From positions 1 through 64,000 of the forward strand of contig DATMIW010000024.1 of assembly GCA_035554115.1 (NCBI GenBank): a DNA stretch of 64,000 bases, written 5' to 3'. This document shows, one piece after another, positions 35,780-45,072 of the stretch. A program made the translations under genes and the position numbers. This DNA is from CAXTSE01 sp035554115 (lineage in GTDB: Bacteria > Actinomycetota > Actinomycetes > Actinomycetales > Microbacteriaceae). The notes under the pieces were generated by a model. It had not been told where the DNA came from and made no database searches. It saw only the letters and a list, made by a program, of their open reading frames with translations. Each line of letters starts with the position of its first letter. Within the stretch, counting starts at the first letter, position 1.

Positions 35780-37630
35780 CTACTCGACCGTGACCGATTT
35801 GGCGAGGTTGCGTGGCTGGTCGACGTCCAAGCCCTTCGCGATAGCGAGTTCCATACCGAAGATGTGCAGGGGGACCACACCGAGAAGCGGCTCGAACAGC
35901 GGGCCGGCGAACGGGATCCGGATCACCTCGTCAGCAAAGGGCACGACTGCCACATCGCCGATCTCGGCAATTGCGATAACGCGGGCGCCGCGGGCCCGGA
36001 TCTCTTGGATGTTCGAAACGACCTTAGGGTGCAGCGAGTTGTCGTGACGCGGGCTCGGCACCAGCACGAAGACGATCTGCCCCGGCTCGATGAGGGCGAT
36101 AGGGCCGTGCTTGAGTTCGCCCGCCGCAAAGCCCTCGGCGTGGATGTAGGTGAGCTCTTTGAGTTTGAGCGCGCCTTCCATCGCGACCGGATACCCCACG
36201 TGACGGCCGAGGAACAGCACGGACGTCGTGTCGCCCATGAACCTTGTCAGCTCGGCGATGCGGGTGGAGGCCGACTCGACAACCTGGTCGAGCTTGGCGG
36301 GGATGTTCTGCAGCTCCTCCACCTGTTTGGCAATCGCGGGCGCATCGAGGGTTCCCCGACGACGGGCCAGATCAAGGCCCAGCAGGTAGAGCGCCGTGAC
36401 CTGCGCCACGAACGCCTTCGTCGACGCGACAGCGACCTCGGGGCCCGCGTGCGTGTACAGCACGGCATCCGACTCGCGCGGGATCGTCGACCCCTGGGTA
36501 TTGCAGATCGACAGGGTGCGAGCTCCCGCCTCACGGGCGTATTTGACGGCCATAAGCGTGTCCATCGTCTCGCCCGACTGACTGACCGACACCACGAGAG
36601 TGCGGGCGTCGAGCACCGGGTCCCTATACCGGAACTCATGCGACAACTCGACATCCACGGGGATGCGCGCCCAGGTCTCGATCGCGTACTTGCCGAGCAT
36701 TCCCGCATAGGCGGCAGTACCGCAGCCGAGGATGACAACGCGGTTCACCTGCGCAAGAACGTCCTCCATGCCGTCGAGGTCCTCGAGATGCACAGCGCCG
36801 TCATGCACACGGCCGAGGAGTGTGTTGGCGACGGCCTGCGGCTCTTCGCTGATCTCCTTCTTCATGAACGACGGCCAGCCGCCCTTCTCGGCGGCGGCGG
36901 CATTCCACGAGACCTCGAACTCCTGCGCCTGGACGGTGTTGCCGGCGAAGTCGGTGACCTCGACCGAGTCGGGGCGGATCGTCACAACCTGATCCTGGCC
37001 GATCTCCATGGCGCGACGAGTGTGCTCGACGAACGCGGCAACGTCCGAGCCGAGGAAGTTCTCGCCATCGCCTAGTCCGATCACCAGGGGCGAGTTGCGG
37101 CGAGCGCCGACCACGACGCCCGGTACGTCCTCGTGCATGACCAGAAGGGTGAACGCCCCATCGAGGCGGGCGACAGCGCGGCGCAGCGCGAGTGTCAGAT
37201 CGCCGGTTTCGCGAAACAGGCGCCCGACGAGCAGGGCGGCCACCTCGGAATCGGTCTCGCTCGTGAAGGTCTCACCCGCCGCATCCAGTTCGGCGCGCAG
37301 CTCAGAGAAGTTTTCGATGATGCCGTTGTGGATGAGCGCCAGCTTGCCCCCGTCGCCCAGGTGCGGATGCGCGTTGCTGTCGGTCGGGCCGCCGTGCGTC
37401 GCCCAGCGCGTGTGTGCGATCCCGGTGTGACCGTCGATGATCGGGGACGCCGCCAGATCGTCGGCAAGAACAGCCAGCTTGCCGGCGCGTTTGCGCGTGC
37501 TCATCGAACCCGAGTCGCCGAGAACGGCGACACCCGCCGAGTCATAGCCTCGGTATTCGAGGCGCTTCAACCCGCCCATCAGCACGTCGATCGTGCTATT
37601 CGGGCCGACGTACCCCACGATTCCACACAT
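35780..37630 (-). CDS. glmS: Glutamine-fructose-6-phosphate aminotransferase
   Basis: First step of the UDP-GlcNAc pathway. 616 residues. N-terminal nucleophile Cys2 in MCGIVGYVG, class II glutaminase domain to about 225, then two SIS isomerase domains (VSQSGETMDTL; CNTQGSTIPRESDAV) and the conserved C-terminal tail ending KSVTVE. TAAACT seven bases before the ATG indicates a leaderless start. The downstream glmM on the same strand acts on its product. No glmS ribozyme is present upstream. Confidence 0.98.
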   Translation of the reverse strand: MCGIVGYVGPNSTIDVLMGGLKRLEYRGYDSAGVAVLGDSGSMSTRKRAGKLAVLADDLAASPIIDGHTGIAHTRWATHGGPTDSNAHPHLGDGGKLALIHNGIIENFSELRAELDAAGETFTSETDSEVAALLVGRLFRETGDLTLALRRAVARLDGAFTLLVMHEDVPGVVVGARRNSPLVIGLGDGENFLGSDVAAFVEHTRRAMEIGQDQVVTIRPDSVEVTDFAGNTVQAQEFEVSWNAAAAEKGGWPSFMKKEISEEPQAVANTLLGRVHDGAVHLEDLDGMEDVLAQVNRVVILGCGTAAYAGMLGKYAIETWARIPVDVELSHEFRYRDPVLDARTLVVSVSQSGETMDTLMAVKYAREAGARTLSICNTQGSTIPRESDAVLYTHAGPEVAVASTKAFVAQVTALYLLGLDLARRRGTLDAPAIAKQVEELQNIPAKLDQVVESASTRIAELTRFMGDTTSVLFLGRHVGYPVAMEGALKLKELTYIHAEGFAAGELKHGPIALIEPGQIVFVLVPSPRHDNSLHPKVVSNIQEIRARGARVIAIAEIGDVAVVPFADEVIRIPFAGPLFEPLLGVVPLHIFGMELAIAKGLDVDQPRNLAKSVTVE

Positions 37631-37637
37631 ACCCGCC

Positions 37638-37643
37638 AGTTTA
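37638..37643 (-). promoter_or_regulatory. Leaderless-type -10 element for glmS
   Basis: Minus-strand TAAACT, seven bases before ATG 37630. Confidence 0.55.
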
Positions 37644-37696
37644 GGCGGCTGGGCGGGTGGCGGCCGTCAGCTCGGCGAGGTCACCCGTGGCACGGC

Positions 37697-37702
37697 TAGA
37701 GT
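37697..37702 (+). promoter_or_regulatory. Leaderless-type -10 element for coaA
   Basis: TAGAGT, six bases before GTG 37709. Confidence 0.6.
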
Positions 37703-37708
37703 TGCCGG

Positions 37709-38656
37709 GTGAGTGACCCCGGCGCTGCGAACGGCGGCGGAACCCCTTTCCGGGAAATCGACAGGCGCGATTGGGCGGCGCTCGCATCCGGAACCGGCCT
37801 GCATCTGAGCGATATCGACCTGAATCGACTGCGCGGCCTTGGCGACGCGCTCGACCTCACCGAGATGGTGGAGGTGTACGTTCCCCTCAGTCGGCTGCTC
37901 AACCTTTATGTCGCAGGCACCCGAGCCACACGGGAGGCCACCAACGCCTTCCTTGGCCGTGAACCGCAGCCCACCCCGTTCGTGATCGGGATCGCCGGCT
38001 CGGTCGCTGTCGGCAAGTCAACGATCGCCCGGGTGCTTCGTGAGCTCCTGAGCCAATGGCCCGACACGCCTCGCGTCGAGCTCGTGACGACCGACGGGTT
38101 CCTGTGGCCGAATGCCGAACTCGAGCGACGCGGGCTGTTGCAACGCAAAGGCTTCCCCGAGAGCTACGACCGCCGCTCGCTGCTGCGCTTCGTCAGCAAC
38201 GTCAAAAGCGGTGTCGCCGAGGTGCGCGCGCCGGTGTATTCGCACCTCATCTATGACACGATCCCGGACGCGGATGTCGTCGTGCGGCGTCCGGACGTCC
38301 TCATCGTTGAGGGCCTCAACGTTTTGCAGCCGCCGTCGTCAAGCGCCCGCCTTGCGGTGAGCGACCTGTTCGATTTCACGATCTATGTGGATGCGCGCAG
38401 CACCGATATCGAGGACTGGTACGTCACCCGCTTCCTGCGTCTGCAACGCGGAGCCTTCGCCAACCCCGCCTCGTATTTCCATCGCTATGCCGATCTCAGC
38501 GAACCCGAAGCCATCGCCACGGCGCGCGGCATCTGGGCCGAGATCAACGGACCCAACCTCGAACAAAACATTCTGCCGACCCGTGCGCGGGCCGATCTCG
38601 TGCTGCGCAAGGGTGCCGACCACGTCGTGCAGACGGTTCTCCTCCGCAAGGTCTGA
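37709..38656 (+). CDS. coaA: Type I pantothenate kinase
   Basis: Phosphorylates pantothenate, the committed step to CoA. 315 residues, GTG start. Walker A is [17 protein letters not shown] near residue 95; family segments [27 protein letters not shown] and [18 protein letters not shown] follow. Divergent from glmS and convergent with glmM, with a nested palindromic repeat in the 263-base gap after it. Confidence 0.97.
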   Translation: MSDPGAANGGGTPFREIDRRDWAALASGTGLHLSDIDLNRLRGLGDALDLTEMVEVYVPLSRLLNLYVAGTRATREATNAFLGREPQPTPFVIGIAGSVAVGKSTIARVLRELLSQWPDTPRVELVTTDGFLWPNAELERRGLLQRKGFPESYDRRSLLRFVSNVKSGVAEVRAPVYSHLIYDTIPDADVVVRRPDVLIVEGLNVLQPPSSSARLAVSDLFDFTIYVDARSTDIEDWYVTRFLRLQRGAFANPASYFHRYADLSEPEAIATARGIWAEINGPNLEQNILPTRARADLVLRKGADHVVQTVLLRKV

Positions 38657-38792
38657 CGCGCGGCGGATGGTCTGCGCGGCAGTCCGCCGCATCCGAAAGC
38701 GCGTCAATCCGTCAAAAAGTGCTGAAAAACCTCGAACTTCGCGCGCTTTTTGCCGGATCGACGCACATTCCAGTACGGGTGTAGCTAATCCG

Positions 38793-38846
38793 CAAATCCG
38801 GACTTTCATCCACGAGCCGTGGACGTGGGGTCCGATTTGCCCGGAT
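38793..38846. repeat. Nested palindromic element, copy 1 (TCCACGAGCCGTGGA core)
   Basis: Core TCCACG-AGC-CGTGGA at 38809-38823, flanked by ATCCGG (38796-38801) and CCGGAT (38841-38846). The same core and outer ATCCGG/CCGGAT arms occur at 44305-44365 on the opposite strand. Both copies lie between convergent genes. The rest of the gap (38657-38919) shows no gene. Confidence 0.65.
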
Positions 38847-38919
38847 GAGCCACAGCACATGAGACAGAACGTCACGACTCGCCCGGCGCGAGACCAGTGA
38901 GGTAGCGAGCTGAGGAAGG

Positions 38920-40284
38920 CTACGCGCCGAGCTGCGCGCGGACGACGGCGGCGAGCTCCTTGGCAATCGAGTCGGCGAGCGACTGGTCTTGCGCCTCGAC
39001 CATGACCCGCACGAGCGGCTCGGTTCCGGATGGGCGCAGCAGCACGCGACCGGTGTTGCCCAATCGCTGGGTCGCCTCCGTCACCGCAGCGGCGATCGTG
39101 TCATCCGAATCGAGCCCGTGATGGTCGACATCCGGTACGTTCACGAGCACCTGCGGGTAGACCGTCATCACCGATGCGAGATCGGCGAGAGTGCGCCCGG
39201 TGCGCGCCATTTCGGCCATGATCTGCAGGCCGGTGAGAATTCCGTCGCCGGTAGTCGCGTGCTCGCTAAAAATGATGTGACCCGACTGCTCGCCGCCGAG
39301 GCTGAGGCTCTGCTCGCCGAGCGCCTCGAGAACGTACCTGTCGCCGACCTTGGTCTCGACAATCCGGATGCCGTGGTCGGCCATCGCGACCCGCAGACCG
39401 AGATTGCTCATCACCGTCGCGACAAGGGCGTTGTCGGCGAGATGCCCCCGCGCCTTGAGAGACAGGGCCAGGATTGCCATCATCCGGTCACCGTCGACGA
39501 TCTCACCGCTGGCATCGATCGCCAGGCAGCGGTCGGCATCGCCGTCGTGCGCAATGCCGAGGTCGGCGCCATGAGCGAGAACGGCGTCGCGCAGTGGCCC
39601 CAAATGCGTGGACCCCACACCGTCGTTGATGTTGAGACCATCGGGATCGGCACCAATGAGAGTGACCCGTGCCCCCGCGTCAGAGAAGACCTGCGGGGAT
39701 ACCGCGGCCGCGGCACCGTGCGCGGCATCGATCACCACATGGAGGCCCTCAAGACGGACATCAAGTGTGCCGAGCAGATGGAGCACGTAGCGGTCTTCGG
39801 CGTCGGCGAAGCGGGTGATGCGACCGACACCGCCGCCGGTGGGAGTGAGCTTGGGCTCACCCAGTGCCTGTTCAATGCGGTCTTCGACGTCATCCGGAAG
39901 TTTGGTGCCGCCGAGGGCGAAGAACTTGATGCCGTTGTCGGCAGCTGGGTTGTGCGATGCCGACACCATGACGCCGAAGTCGGCGTGCTCGTCGGCCACG
40001 AGGAACGCCGCAGCAGGGGTGGGGATGACGCCCGCGTCGAGCACGTCGACACCCGAGCTGGCGAGACCGGCCGCCACCGCCGCCGAGATGAACTCGCCCG
40101 AGACCCGAGGGTCGCGGGCCAAGACGGCGCGGGGCCGTCGGCCCGCCTCGCGAAGTTCATCGGCGTGGCGACCACGCGTCAGAACGCGAGCGGCTGCCTG
40201 AGCCAGCCCGAGGGCTAGGTCAGCGGTGATGACATCACCGTTGGCCAGCCCTCGAACTCCGTCAGTACCAAAAAGACGAGGCAT
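38920..40284 (-). CDS. glmM: Phosphoglucosamine mutase
   Basis: GlcN-6-P to GlcN-1-P, the step after glmS. 454 residues from ATG 40284 ([12 protein letters not shown] is the family N-terminus; upstream in-frame codons run back into rpsI). Catalytic serine in [14 protein letters not shown] near residue 105, metal loop DGDADR, sugar loop GGEQSGH and phosphate-binding [11 protein letters not shown]. 25 bases after rpsI on the same strand, likely cotranscribed with rplM-rpsI. Confidence 0.97.
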   Translation of the reverse strand: MPRLFGTDGVRGLANGDVITADLALGLAQAAARVLTRGRHADELREAGRRPRAVLARDPRVSGEFISAAVAAGLASSGVDVLDAGVIPTPAAAFLVADEHADFGVMVSASHNPAADNGIKFFALGGTKLPDDVEDRIEQALGEPKLTPTGGGVGRITRFADAEDRYVLHLLGTLDVRLEGLHVVIDAAHGAAAAVSPQVFSDAGARVTLIGADPDGLNINDGVGSTHLGPLRDAVLAHGADLGIAHDGDADRCLAIDASGEIVDGDRMMAILALSLKARGHLADNALVATVMSNLGLRVAMADHGIRIVETKVGDRYVLEALGEQSLSLGGEQSGHIIFSEHATTGDGILTGLQIMAEMARTGRTLADLASVMTVYPQVLVNVPDVDHHGLDSDDTIAAAVTEATQRLGNTGRVLLRPSGTEPLVRVMVEAQDQSLADSIAKELAAVVRAQLGA

Positions 40285-40309
40285 CGAATAGCCCGCTAAA
40301 GCGCGAGAC

Positions 40310-40825
40310 CTAGCGCTTCGAGAACTGAGACGCCTTGCGGGCCTTCTTGAGACCGGCCTTCTTACGCTCGATGACGCGCGCGTCACGGCTCAGGAAGCCC
40401 GCCTTCTTGAGCGCGGGACGGTTGTTCTCGCGGTCGATCTCGTTGAGCGTCCGCGCGATCGCCAGGCGCAGTGCACCCGCCTGACCGGAGGGGCCGCCGC
40501 CCGTGATCTTGGCGGTGACGTCGTAGCTGCCGAGCAGATCGAGGACCTTGAACGGGTCGTTGATCAGCTGCTGGTGCAGCTTGTTGGGGAAGTAGTCCTC
40601 GAGTGAACGGCCGTTCACCAGGAAGGTTCCGCTGCCGGGCGTGAGGCGTGCACGAGCAATCGCCTCTTTGCGTCGGCCGACGGCCGAGCCGCCGACGTTG
40701 AGCACGGCACGCGGGGCGCGGGGCGCCTCGTCTGCCGGGGTCTCGGTCGAGAAGCTGGTGGGAGCGTCGTCAGCGACGAGCGTTTCGGTGATCTCCGCAG
40801 AGATGGTGTCTTCGATCTTGGCCAT
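40310..40825 (-). CDS. rpsI: 30S ribosomal protein S9
   Basis: 171 residues; the conserved S9 core ([27 protein letters not shown]) starts near residue 50 and ends with the basic tail that reaches the P site ([12 protein letters not shown]). The first 40 or so residues are a Thr/Glu/Ala-rich acidic extension not found in most bacterial S9. rplM is 31 bases upstream. Confidence 0.97.
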   Translation of the reverse strand: MAKIEDTISAEITETLVADDAPTSFSTETPADEAPRAPRAVLNVGGSAVGRRKEAIARARLTPGSGTFLVNGRSLEDYFPNKLHQQLINDPFKVLDLLGSYDVTAKITGGGPSGQAGALRLAIARTLNEIDRENNRPALKKAGFLSRDARVIERKKAGLKKARKASQFSKR

Positions 40826-40856
40826 GAGTAATGAGTCCTTGAAGTCTGTGCGGGCG

Positions 40857-41303
40857 CTACTGCGCGACCTGGGTCAGGGTGTAGGTCTTCGGCTGCTGAG
40901 CGGCGTGCGGGTGCTCTCCGCCCGCGTAGACCTTCAGCTTCTTGATCTGGGCACGACCCAGCGAGTTCTTCGGCAGCATGCCGCGGATTGCCTTTTCGAC
41001 AGCGCGCGTCGGGTGCTTCTCGAGCATTTCGACGTAGGTCTCGGCCGTCAGACCACCCGGGTATCCCGAGTGGCGGTAGGCGAGCTTCTTCTCGAGCTTC
41101 TGGCCGGTGAGGGCGATCTTCTCGGCGTTGACGATGATGACGAAATCGCCCATGTCCATATGCGGAGCGAAGGTGGGCTTGTGCTTGCCACGGAGAATGG
41201 CGGCGGCGTGGCTGGCCAGACGACCGAGCACAACGTCAGTGGCGTCGATGACGATCCACTCCCGCTGGATGTCCGCCGGCTTGGGGCTGAACGTGCGTGT
41301 CAC
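40857..41303 (-). CDS. rplM: 50S ribosomal protein L13
   Basis: 148 residues of normal length with [16 protein letters not shown] and [12 protein letters not shown] near the N-terminus and [17 protein letters not shown] segment in the middle. Preceded by a structured leader (41354-41389) that may carry autoregulation. Confidence 0.97.
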   Translation of the reverse strand: MTRTFSPKPADIQREWIVIDATDVVLGRLASHAAAILRGKHKPTFAPHMDMGDFVIIVNAEKIALTGQKLEKKLAYRHSGYPGGLTAETYVEMLEKHPTRAVEKAIRGMLPKNSLGRAQIKKLKVYAGGEHPHAAQQPKTYTLTQVAQ

Positions 41304-41353
41304 AGGACTACTGCTTTCTTGTCGAGGTGTTCGTGAATCCCGCTCCGATGTGC

Positions 41354-41389
41354 GTTCCCGATCGACTCACCTTCAGTGAGAATGGGAAC
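41354..41389 (-). promoter_or_regulatory. Nested stem-loop in the rplM leader
   Basis: GTTCCC (41354-41359) pairs with GGGAAC (41384-41389), and inside it CTCAC (41366-41370) pairs with GTGAG (41376-41380) around a 5-base loop. It lies 51 bases before the rplM start. A second hairpin GAGGGC/GCCCTC at 41399-41418 lies just upstream and could terminate truA transcription. An L13 autoregulatory leader is a possible reading. Confidence 0.45.
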
Positions 41390-41398
41390 CCGACGGTG

Positions 41399-41418
41399 GA
41401 GGGCTCAGACGTGCCCTC
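41399..41418 (-). terminator. Hairpin between truA and rplM
   Basis: GAGGGC-8-GCCCTC, 24 bases past the truA stop. No T tract on the minus strand. Confidence 0.4.
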
Positions 41419-41441
41419 AGAATGAAGGCAACCTCGTTAGA

Positions 41442-42341
41442 TTAGTCGATCTCGTCGGCTTCTGGCAAACCGCGTTTTGCGCGCGTCTGCTCTGCCCGGA
41501 TGCCCAGCTCGGCATCCGGCGGGTACCTCACCTCGGTCAGGGTGAGCCCTTTGGCCGGCATGACGACGAACTCTGAGGTGCGCACGGCCGCCTCCCGCAG
41601 TTCGACGGCGCGAGCGGCGGTCAGCTTGCCCGCCCCGACGGCGACACATGCGCCGACGATCGCGCGCACCATGCTCCGACAGAAGGCGTCGGCCTGCAGA
41701 CGGGCAATCAGCACGCCCGCGTCGTCGCGCGACCACGAGAACGCCTGCAGGGTGCGGATCGTCGTCGCCCCCTCCCGCGGTTTGCAGAAGGTAGCGAAGT
41801 CGTGAAGGCCGAGCAGCGAGCGGGCGGCGTCATCCATCGCCTCGACGTCGAGATCGCCCGGATGCCAGAGGGTCGAGAAGCGGCGCAGCGGGTCCTGAGC
41901 TGCCGCGCGGTCGGCGATGCGATATTCGTAGCGCCGCCACAACGCCGAGAAGCGTGCGTCGAATCCCTCGGGCGCGAACTCGCTGCGCGACACCCGAACA
42001 TCGGATTCGAGGCCGGCAATCCCGTTCAGTCGACGTGCCAGGGCGGCGGGCCCGCGCGGCGCAGGGGCTCCCCCGCGATCCGGGCGGTCGAGCAGGGCGA
42101 GCTGCGCGGGCGTGAGGTCAACGTGGGCCACCTGGCCTGTGGCGTGCACGCCCACATCGGTGCGGCCTGCGACGGTGAGCCGGGGCGGATCGCCTTTGCG
42201 GCGGAAGACGACGGCGAGCGCCGCCTCCAACTCGCCCTGGACTGTCCGCAGGCCGGGCTGCCGGGCCCAGCCGGAGAAGCGGGTGCCGTCATAGGACAGA
42301 TCTAGCCGAATACGGCGCGTGCCGGTCTCGCTGCTGTCCAC
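41442..42341 (-). CDS. truA: tRNA pseudouridine(38-40) synthase
   Basis: 299 residues. Catalytic Asp in VAGRTDVGVHATGQVAH near residue 60; N-terminal LDLSYDGTRFSGWARQPG and a later RRYEYRI and VRAIVGACVAVG match TruA. GTG start with TAGAAT six bases upstream, so leaderless. It usually precedes or follows rplQ in actinobacteria; here rplM-rpsI-glmM lie downstream and an acyltransferase gene separates it from rplQ. Confidence 0.96.
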   Translation of the reverse strand: MDSSETGTRRIRLDLSYDGTRFSGWARQPGLRTVQGELEAALAVVFRRKGDPPRLTVAGRTDVGVHATGQVAHVDLTPAQLALLDRPDRGGAPAPRGPAALARRLNGIAGLESDVRVSRSEFAPEGFDARFSALWRRYEYRIADRAAAQDPLRRFSTLWHPGDLDVEAMDDAARSLLGLHDFATFCKPREGATTIRTLQAFSWSRDDAGVLIARLQADAFCRSMVRAIVGACVAVGAGKLTAARAVELREAAVRTSEFVVMPAKGLTLTEVRYPPDAELGIRAEQTRAKRGLPEADEID

Positions 42342-42347
42342 CTGCCG

Positions 42348-42353
42348 ATTCTA
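42348..42353 (-). promoter_or_regulatory. Leaderless-type -10 element for truA
   Basis: Minus-strand TAGAAT, six bases before GTG 42341. Confidence 0.6.
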
Positions 42354-42385
42354 GGAGAGCCCTCGGTGGCCCGGCGTGCGCCGTC

Positions 42386-42391
42386 TAGGCT
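42386..42391 (+). promoter_or_regulatory. -10 element for the acyltransferase gene
   Basis: TAGGCT, five bases before GTG 42397 and 17 before ATG 42409. Either a leaderless GTG start or a 12-base leader using GGAG for the ATG. Confidence 0.5.
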
Positions 42392-42396
42392 GGTTC

Positions 42397-44301
42397 GTGG
42401 AGTCCCCGATGGAAGCAAAAACCCGCAGCGTCACCCCGAGATTCCGGGTGCCCGGGCTCGATGGGCTTCGCGCACTGGCCGTCATCGTTGTGATGCTCTT
42501 TCATTTGACCCCGGGCGCGGTGGTCGGTGGCTACCTCGGCGTCGACATCTTCTTCGTCATCAGCGGCTTCTTGATCACCTCGCTTCTGGTCCGCGAGCAT
42601 GCCGATACGGGCCGCATCGCGCTCTCGGCATTCTGGGCTCGTCGCGCGCGCCGTCTGCTGCCGGCCCTCATCGTGCTGTTGCTGGTGTGCAGCAGTGCTG
42701 CCTTTCTGGTGGGCGGCGACGTGCTCGTTCGCCTTGCCGCACAGGTGGTCGGCGCACTGACGTTCAGCAGCAACTGGATCTTCATCGCGCAGGGCTCCGA
42801 CTACTTCTCGTCGAGCACGCCCGAGCTGTTCCGCAACCTCTGGTCCCTCGCAGTCGAAGAGCAGTTTTACCTGGTCTGGCCACTTCTCGTGGTGATTGTT
42901 TTGATCCGGATGCGGCCCCGCTGGCGCCTGGCCGTCACCCTTGTGCTGGCCGCGGCTTCCGCTCTCGCCATGGGCCTGCTGACGGATCCCGCTGAGCCCA
43001 CCCGCGGATATTTCGGGACCGACACCCACGCTTTCGGTCTCGCGCTCGGCGCCTCTCTCGCATTCCTCACCCAGCACTGGCCGACACGGCCCCTGGAGTG
43101 GCCACGCGCGGCGCGCATGGCCCTCGCCCCGGTCGGGCCGCTGGCTGTTGCCGCGCTCATTGCGATAGCGATCCTCCTGCCGGGAGAAATCGAGCTCGTC
43201 TACCGCGGCGGACTCGTCGTGGTCGGGATCCTCAGCGTCTTTGCCATCGCAGCCCTCCTCGTCCCGGGCTCCGTATTTGGGCGCCTGCTCGAGTTCGCAC
43301 CAATCCGGTGGGTGGGCGTGCGCAGTTACGGGCTCTACCTCTGGCACTGGCCGGTGTTCATCCTGCTGCTCGCCGCGCTGCCGAGCTGGTCGACGGATCC
43401 GATTCTCGTGTGGGTGTTGGGCGGCGTGGCATTGGTCGTGACGTGTGCGGCCGCCGCGGCCTCGTATCGATTCGTCGAGCAGCCGATCCGTCGATCCGGG
43501 TTCCGGGCAAGCTGGCGCAGTGTGCGACGCCGGGTACACGCCTCCCGTCGCGCGGGCTTCGCCGTCGCGGCTGTCAGCCTCGCAGTCGTCGTCGCAGCGG
43601 GGGGCACAGGTTTCGCCGTCGCGTCGGATCCTGGCGTCGGGGAAATCGAGGCTCTGGTGCACGCCGGACAGGAAGCCATTGAGGCCGCTAATTCACAGGC
43701 CACACCGGCGCCCACCCCCGGAGCCAGTGGCTCACCGAGCGATCCGGCCCCGGCTCCCGCGCCGAAGCTGGTGGGAGGTGACCAGATCAGCGCGTTCGGG
43801 GATTCCGTCATGCTGGCAGCGGCATCCCAATTGCAGTCCGACTTCCCCGGAATCGCGATTGACGCGCAGGTATCGCGGTCGCTGTCATCGGCACCCGCGC
43901 TGATCCAGGCGGCCGAAAGCGCGGGGCAGCTGCGCAACGTTGTGATTGTCGCGCTCGGGACCAACGGGCCGATCACCCGCGAGCCTCTGGAGCACATCCG
44001 ACAGATCATCGGACCGAAGCGCCAACTTGTCGTGGTTAACGTTCAGGCCCCGCGCTCGTGGACCGAGGGGGTGAACTCCACACTGTCGGCATTCGCTCTG
44101 AGCTATCGCAGTGTTGAGCTCGCGAACTGGCATGACGCGGTGCAGCCGTCGTTGGCTCTCCTCAACCGCGACCGGGTCCATTTCGGACCGACCGGAGCAC
44201 GTATCTTCAGTGGCGCGATCCGCGACGCACTACAGCGACTTGCGGAGCTTCCACCGCTTCGGGATGACGTGGCCGACGAATCCCTCCCCCGTCCCGTCTA
44301 G
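42397..44301 (+). CDS. OatA-like membrane acyltransferase with C-terminal SGNH domain
   Basis: 634 residues (or 630 from ATG 42409). Acyltransferase-3 domain with about ten membrane helices (residues 25-380): GLDGLRALAVIVVMLFHLTPG with the catalytic His, then VDIFFVISGFLITSLL. One more hydrophobic segment near 400, a Pro/Ala/Ser linker, then an extracellular SGNH esterase/transferase domain: GDSVMLAAAS, GTNGP, and DRVHFGPTGARI carrying the Asp-His pair. By homology it moves acetyl groups across the membrane onto peptidoglycan or an exported glycan. No glycan-synthesis genes are adjacent, so the target is undefined. Confidence 0.9.
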   Translation: MESPMEAKTRSVTPRFRVPGLDGLRALAVIVVMLFHLTPGAVVGGYLGVDIFFVISGFLITSLLVREHADTGRIALSAFWARRARRLLPALIVLLLVCSSAAFLVGGDVLVRLAAQVVGALTFSSNWIFIAQGSDYFSSSTPELFRNLWSLAVEEQFYLVWPLLVVIVLIRMRPRWRLAVTLVLAAASALAMGLLTDPAEPTRGYFGTDTHAFGLALGASLAFLTQHWPTRPLEWPRAARMALAPVGPLAVAALIAIAILLPGEIELVYRGGLVVVGILSVFAIAALLVPGSVFGRLLEFAPIRWVGVRSYGLYLWHWPVFILLLAALPSWSTDPILVWVLGGVALVVTCAAAAASYRFVEQPIRRSGFRASWRSVRRRVHASRRAGFAVAAVSLAVVVAAGGTGFAVASDPGVGEIEALVHAGQEAIEAANSQATPAPTPGASGSPSDPAPAPAPKLVGGDQISAFGDSVMLAAASQLQSDFPGIAIDAQVSRSLSSAPALIQAAESAGQLRNVVIVALGTNGPITREPLEHIRQIIGPKRQLVVVNVQAPRSWTEGVNSTLSAFALSYRSVELANWHDAVQPSLALLNRDRVHFGPTGARIFSGAIRDALQRLAELPPLRDDVADESLPRPV

Positions 44302-44304
44302 CGG

Positions 44305-44365
44305 ATCCGGGCACACGCACACACATATCCACGGCTCGTGGACGAGCTGCACTCTGTGCCCGGAT
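44305..44365. repeat. Nested palindromic element, copy 2
   Basis: Outer arms ATCCGGGCACA (44305-44315) and TGTGCCCGGAT (44355-44365) are a perfect 11-bp inverted repeat; the centre TCCACG-GCT-CGTGGA (44328-44342) is itself a palindrome and is the reverse complement of the core at 38809-38823. It begins 3 bases after the acyltransferase stop. Confidence 0.7.
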
Positions 44366-44383
44366 TTGTCACGGCACACACGC

Positions 44384-44419
44384 AGAAGGCCCGATCCGTG
44401 TACACGGATCGGGCCTTCT
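44384..44419. terminator. Perfect bidirectional terminator hairpin after rplQ
   Basis: A 36-base perfect palindrome with stem AGAAGGCCCGATCCGTG, 13 bases past the rplQ stop. It ends the ribosomal alpha operon on the minus strand and may also stop acyltransferase transcription. Confidence 0.85.
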
Positions 44420-44432
44420 GACGGAGGTGGGG

Positions 44433-45023
44433 CTATTTGGCGTCGTCGTCCGTGGTCTCGGTCGCCTCGGCAGCGGCCTCAGGAGCCTCGGCCTCGGCAG
44501 CTTCGGTCTCCTCGGCCGGGGCCTCGGCCTCTTCAGCGGCTGCTTCAGTCGTCTCAGTCTCGGTGACCTCAGTCTCGTCGACCGGGGCCTCCTCGGCGGG
44601 AGCAGCAGCAGGCTTCACGTCGGCACGGGCAGCGGACTTCTTCGAGCTGGCCGGCTTCTTCGACACGGGCTCGAGCACCAGCTCGATAACCGCCATGGGC
44701 GCGTTGTCGCCCTTGCGGTATCCGGTCTTCGTGATGCGGGTGTAGCCACCCTGACGGTCGGCGACGAGGGGTGCGATCTCGGTGAAGAGCTCGTGCACCA
44801 CGCCCTTGTCGTGGATGATCGTCAGCACGCGACGGCGGGCGTGCAGGTCGCCGCGCTTGGCGAAGGTGATGAGACGCTCCGCCAGCGGACGCAGGCGCTT
44901 GGCCTTCGTCTCGGTGGTCTGGATGCTCTTATGCGTGAACAACGCCGCGGCGAGGTTCGCGAGCAGCAGGCGCTCGTGGGCCGGACCGCCGCCGAGGCGG
45001 GGACCCTTTGTGGGCTTAGGCAT
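44433..45023 (-). CDS. rplQ: 50S ribosomal protein L17, with acidic C-terminal tail
   Basis: 196 residues. The conserved L17 body ([28 protein letters not shown], then [20 protein letters not shown]) occupies about 1-120. The last 70 residues are Ala/Glu/Thr-rich ([17 protein letters not shown]) and strongly acidic, beyond the usual bacterial length. Last gene of the alpha operon, directly after rpoA. Confidence 0.96.
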   Translation of the reverse strand: MPKPTKGPRLGGGPAHERLLLANLAAALFTHKSIQTTETKAKRLRPLAERLITFAKRGDLHARRRVLTIIHDKGVVHELFTEIAPLVADRQGGYTRITKTGYRKGDNAPMAVIELVLEPVSKKPASSKKSAARADVKPAAAPAEEAPVDETEVTETETTEAAAEEAEAPAEETEAAEAEAPEAAAEATETTDDDAK

Positions 45024-45072
45024 GGTGTGTGTTCTCCAGTAGTTCCGGGCTCAGGATCGGGCGGGGCCCGGT

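Noticed and set aside
35780..37708. A glmS ribozyme or other riboswitch upstream of glmS
   Set aside because: Only a short leaderless promoter lies between glmS and coaA; no space and no ribozyme motif.
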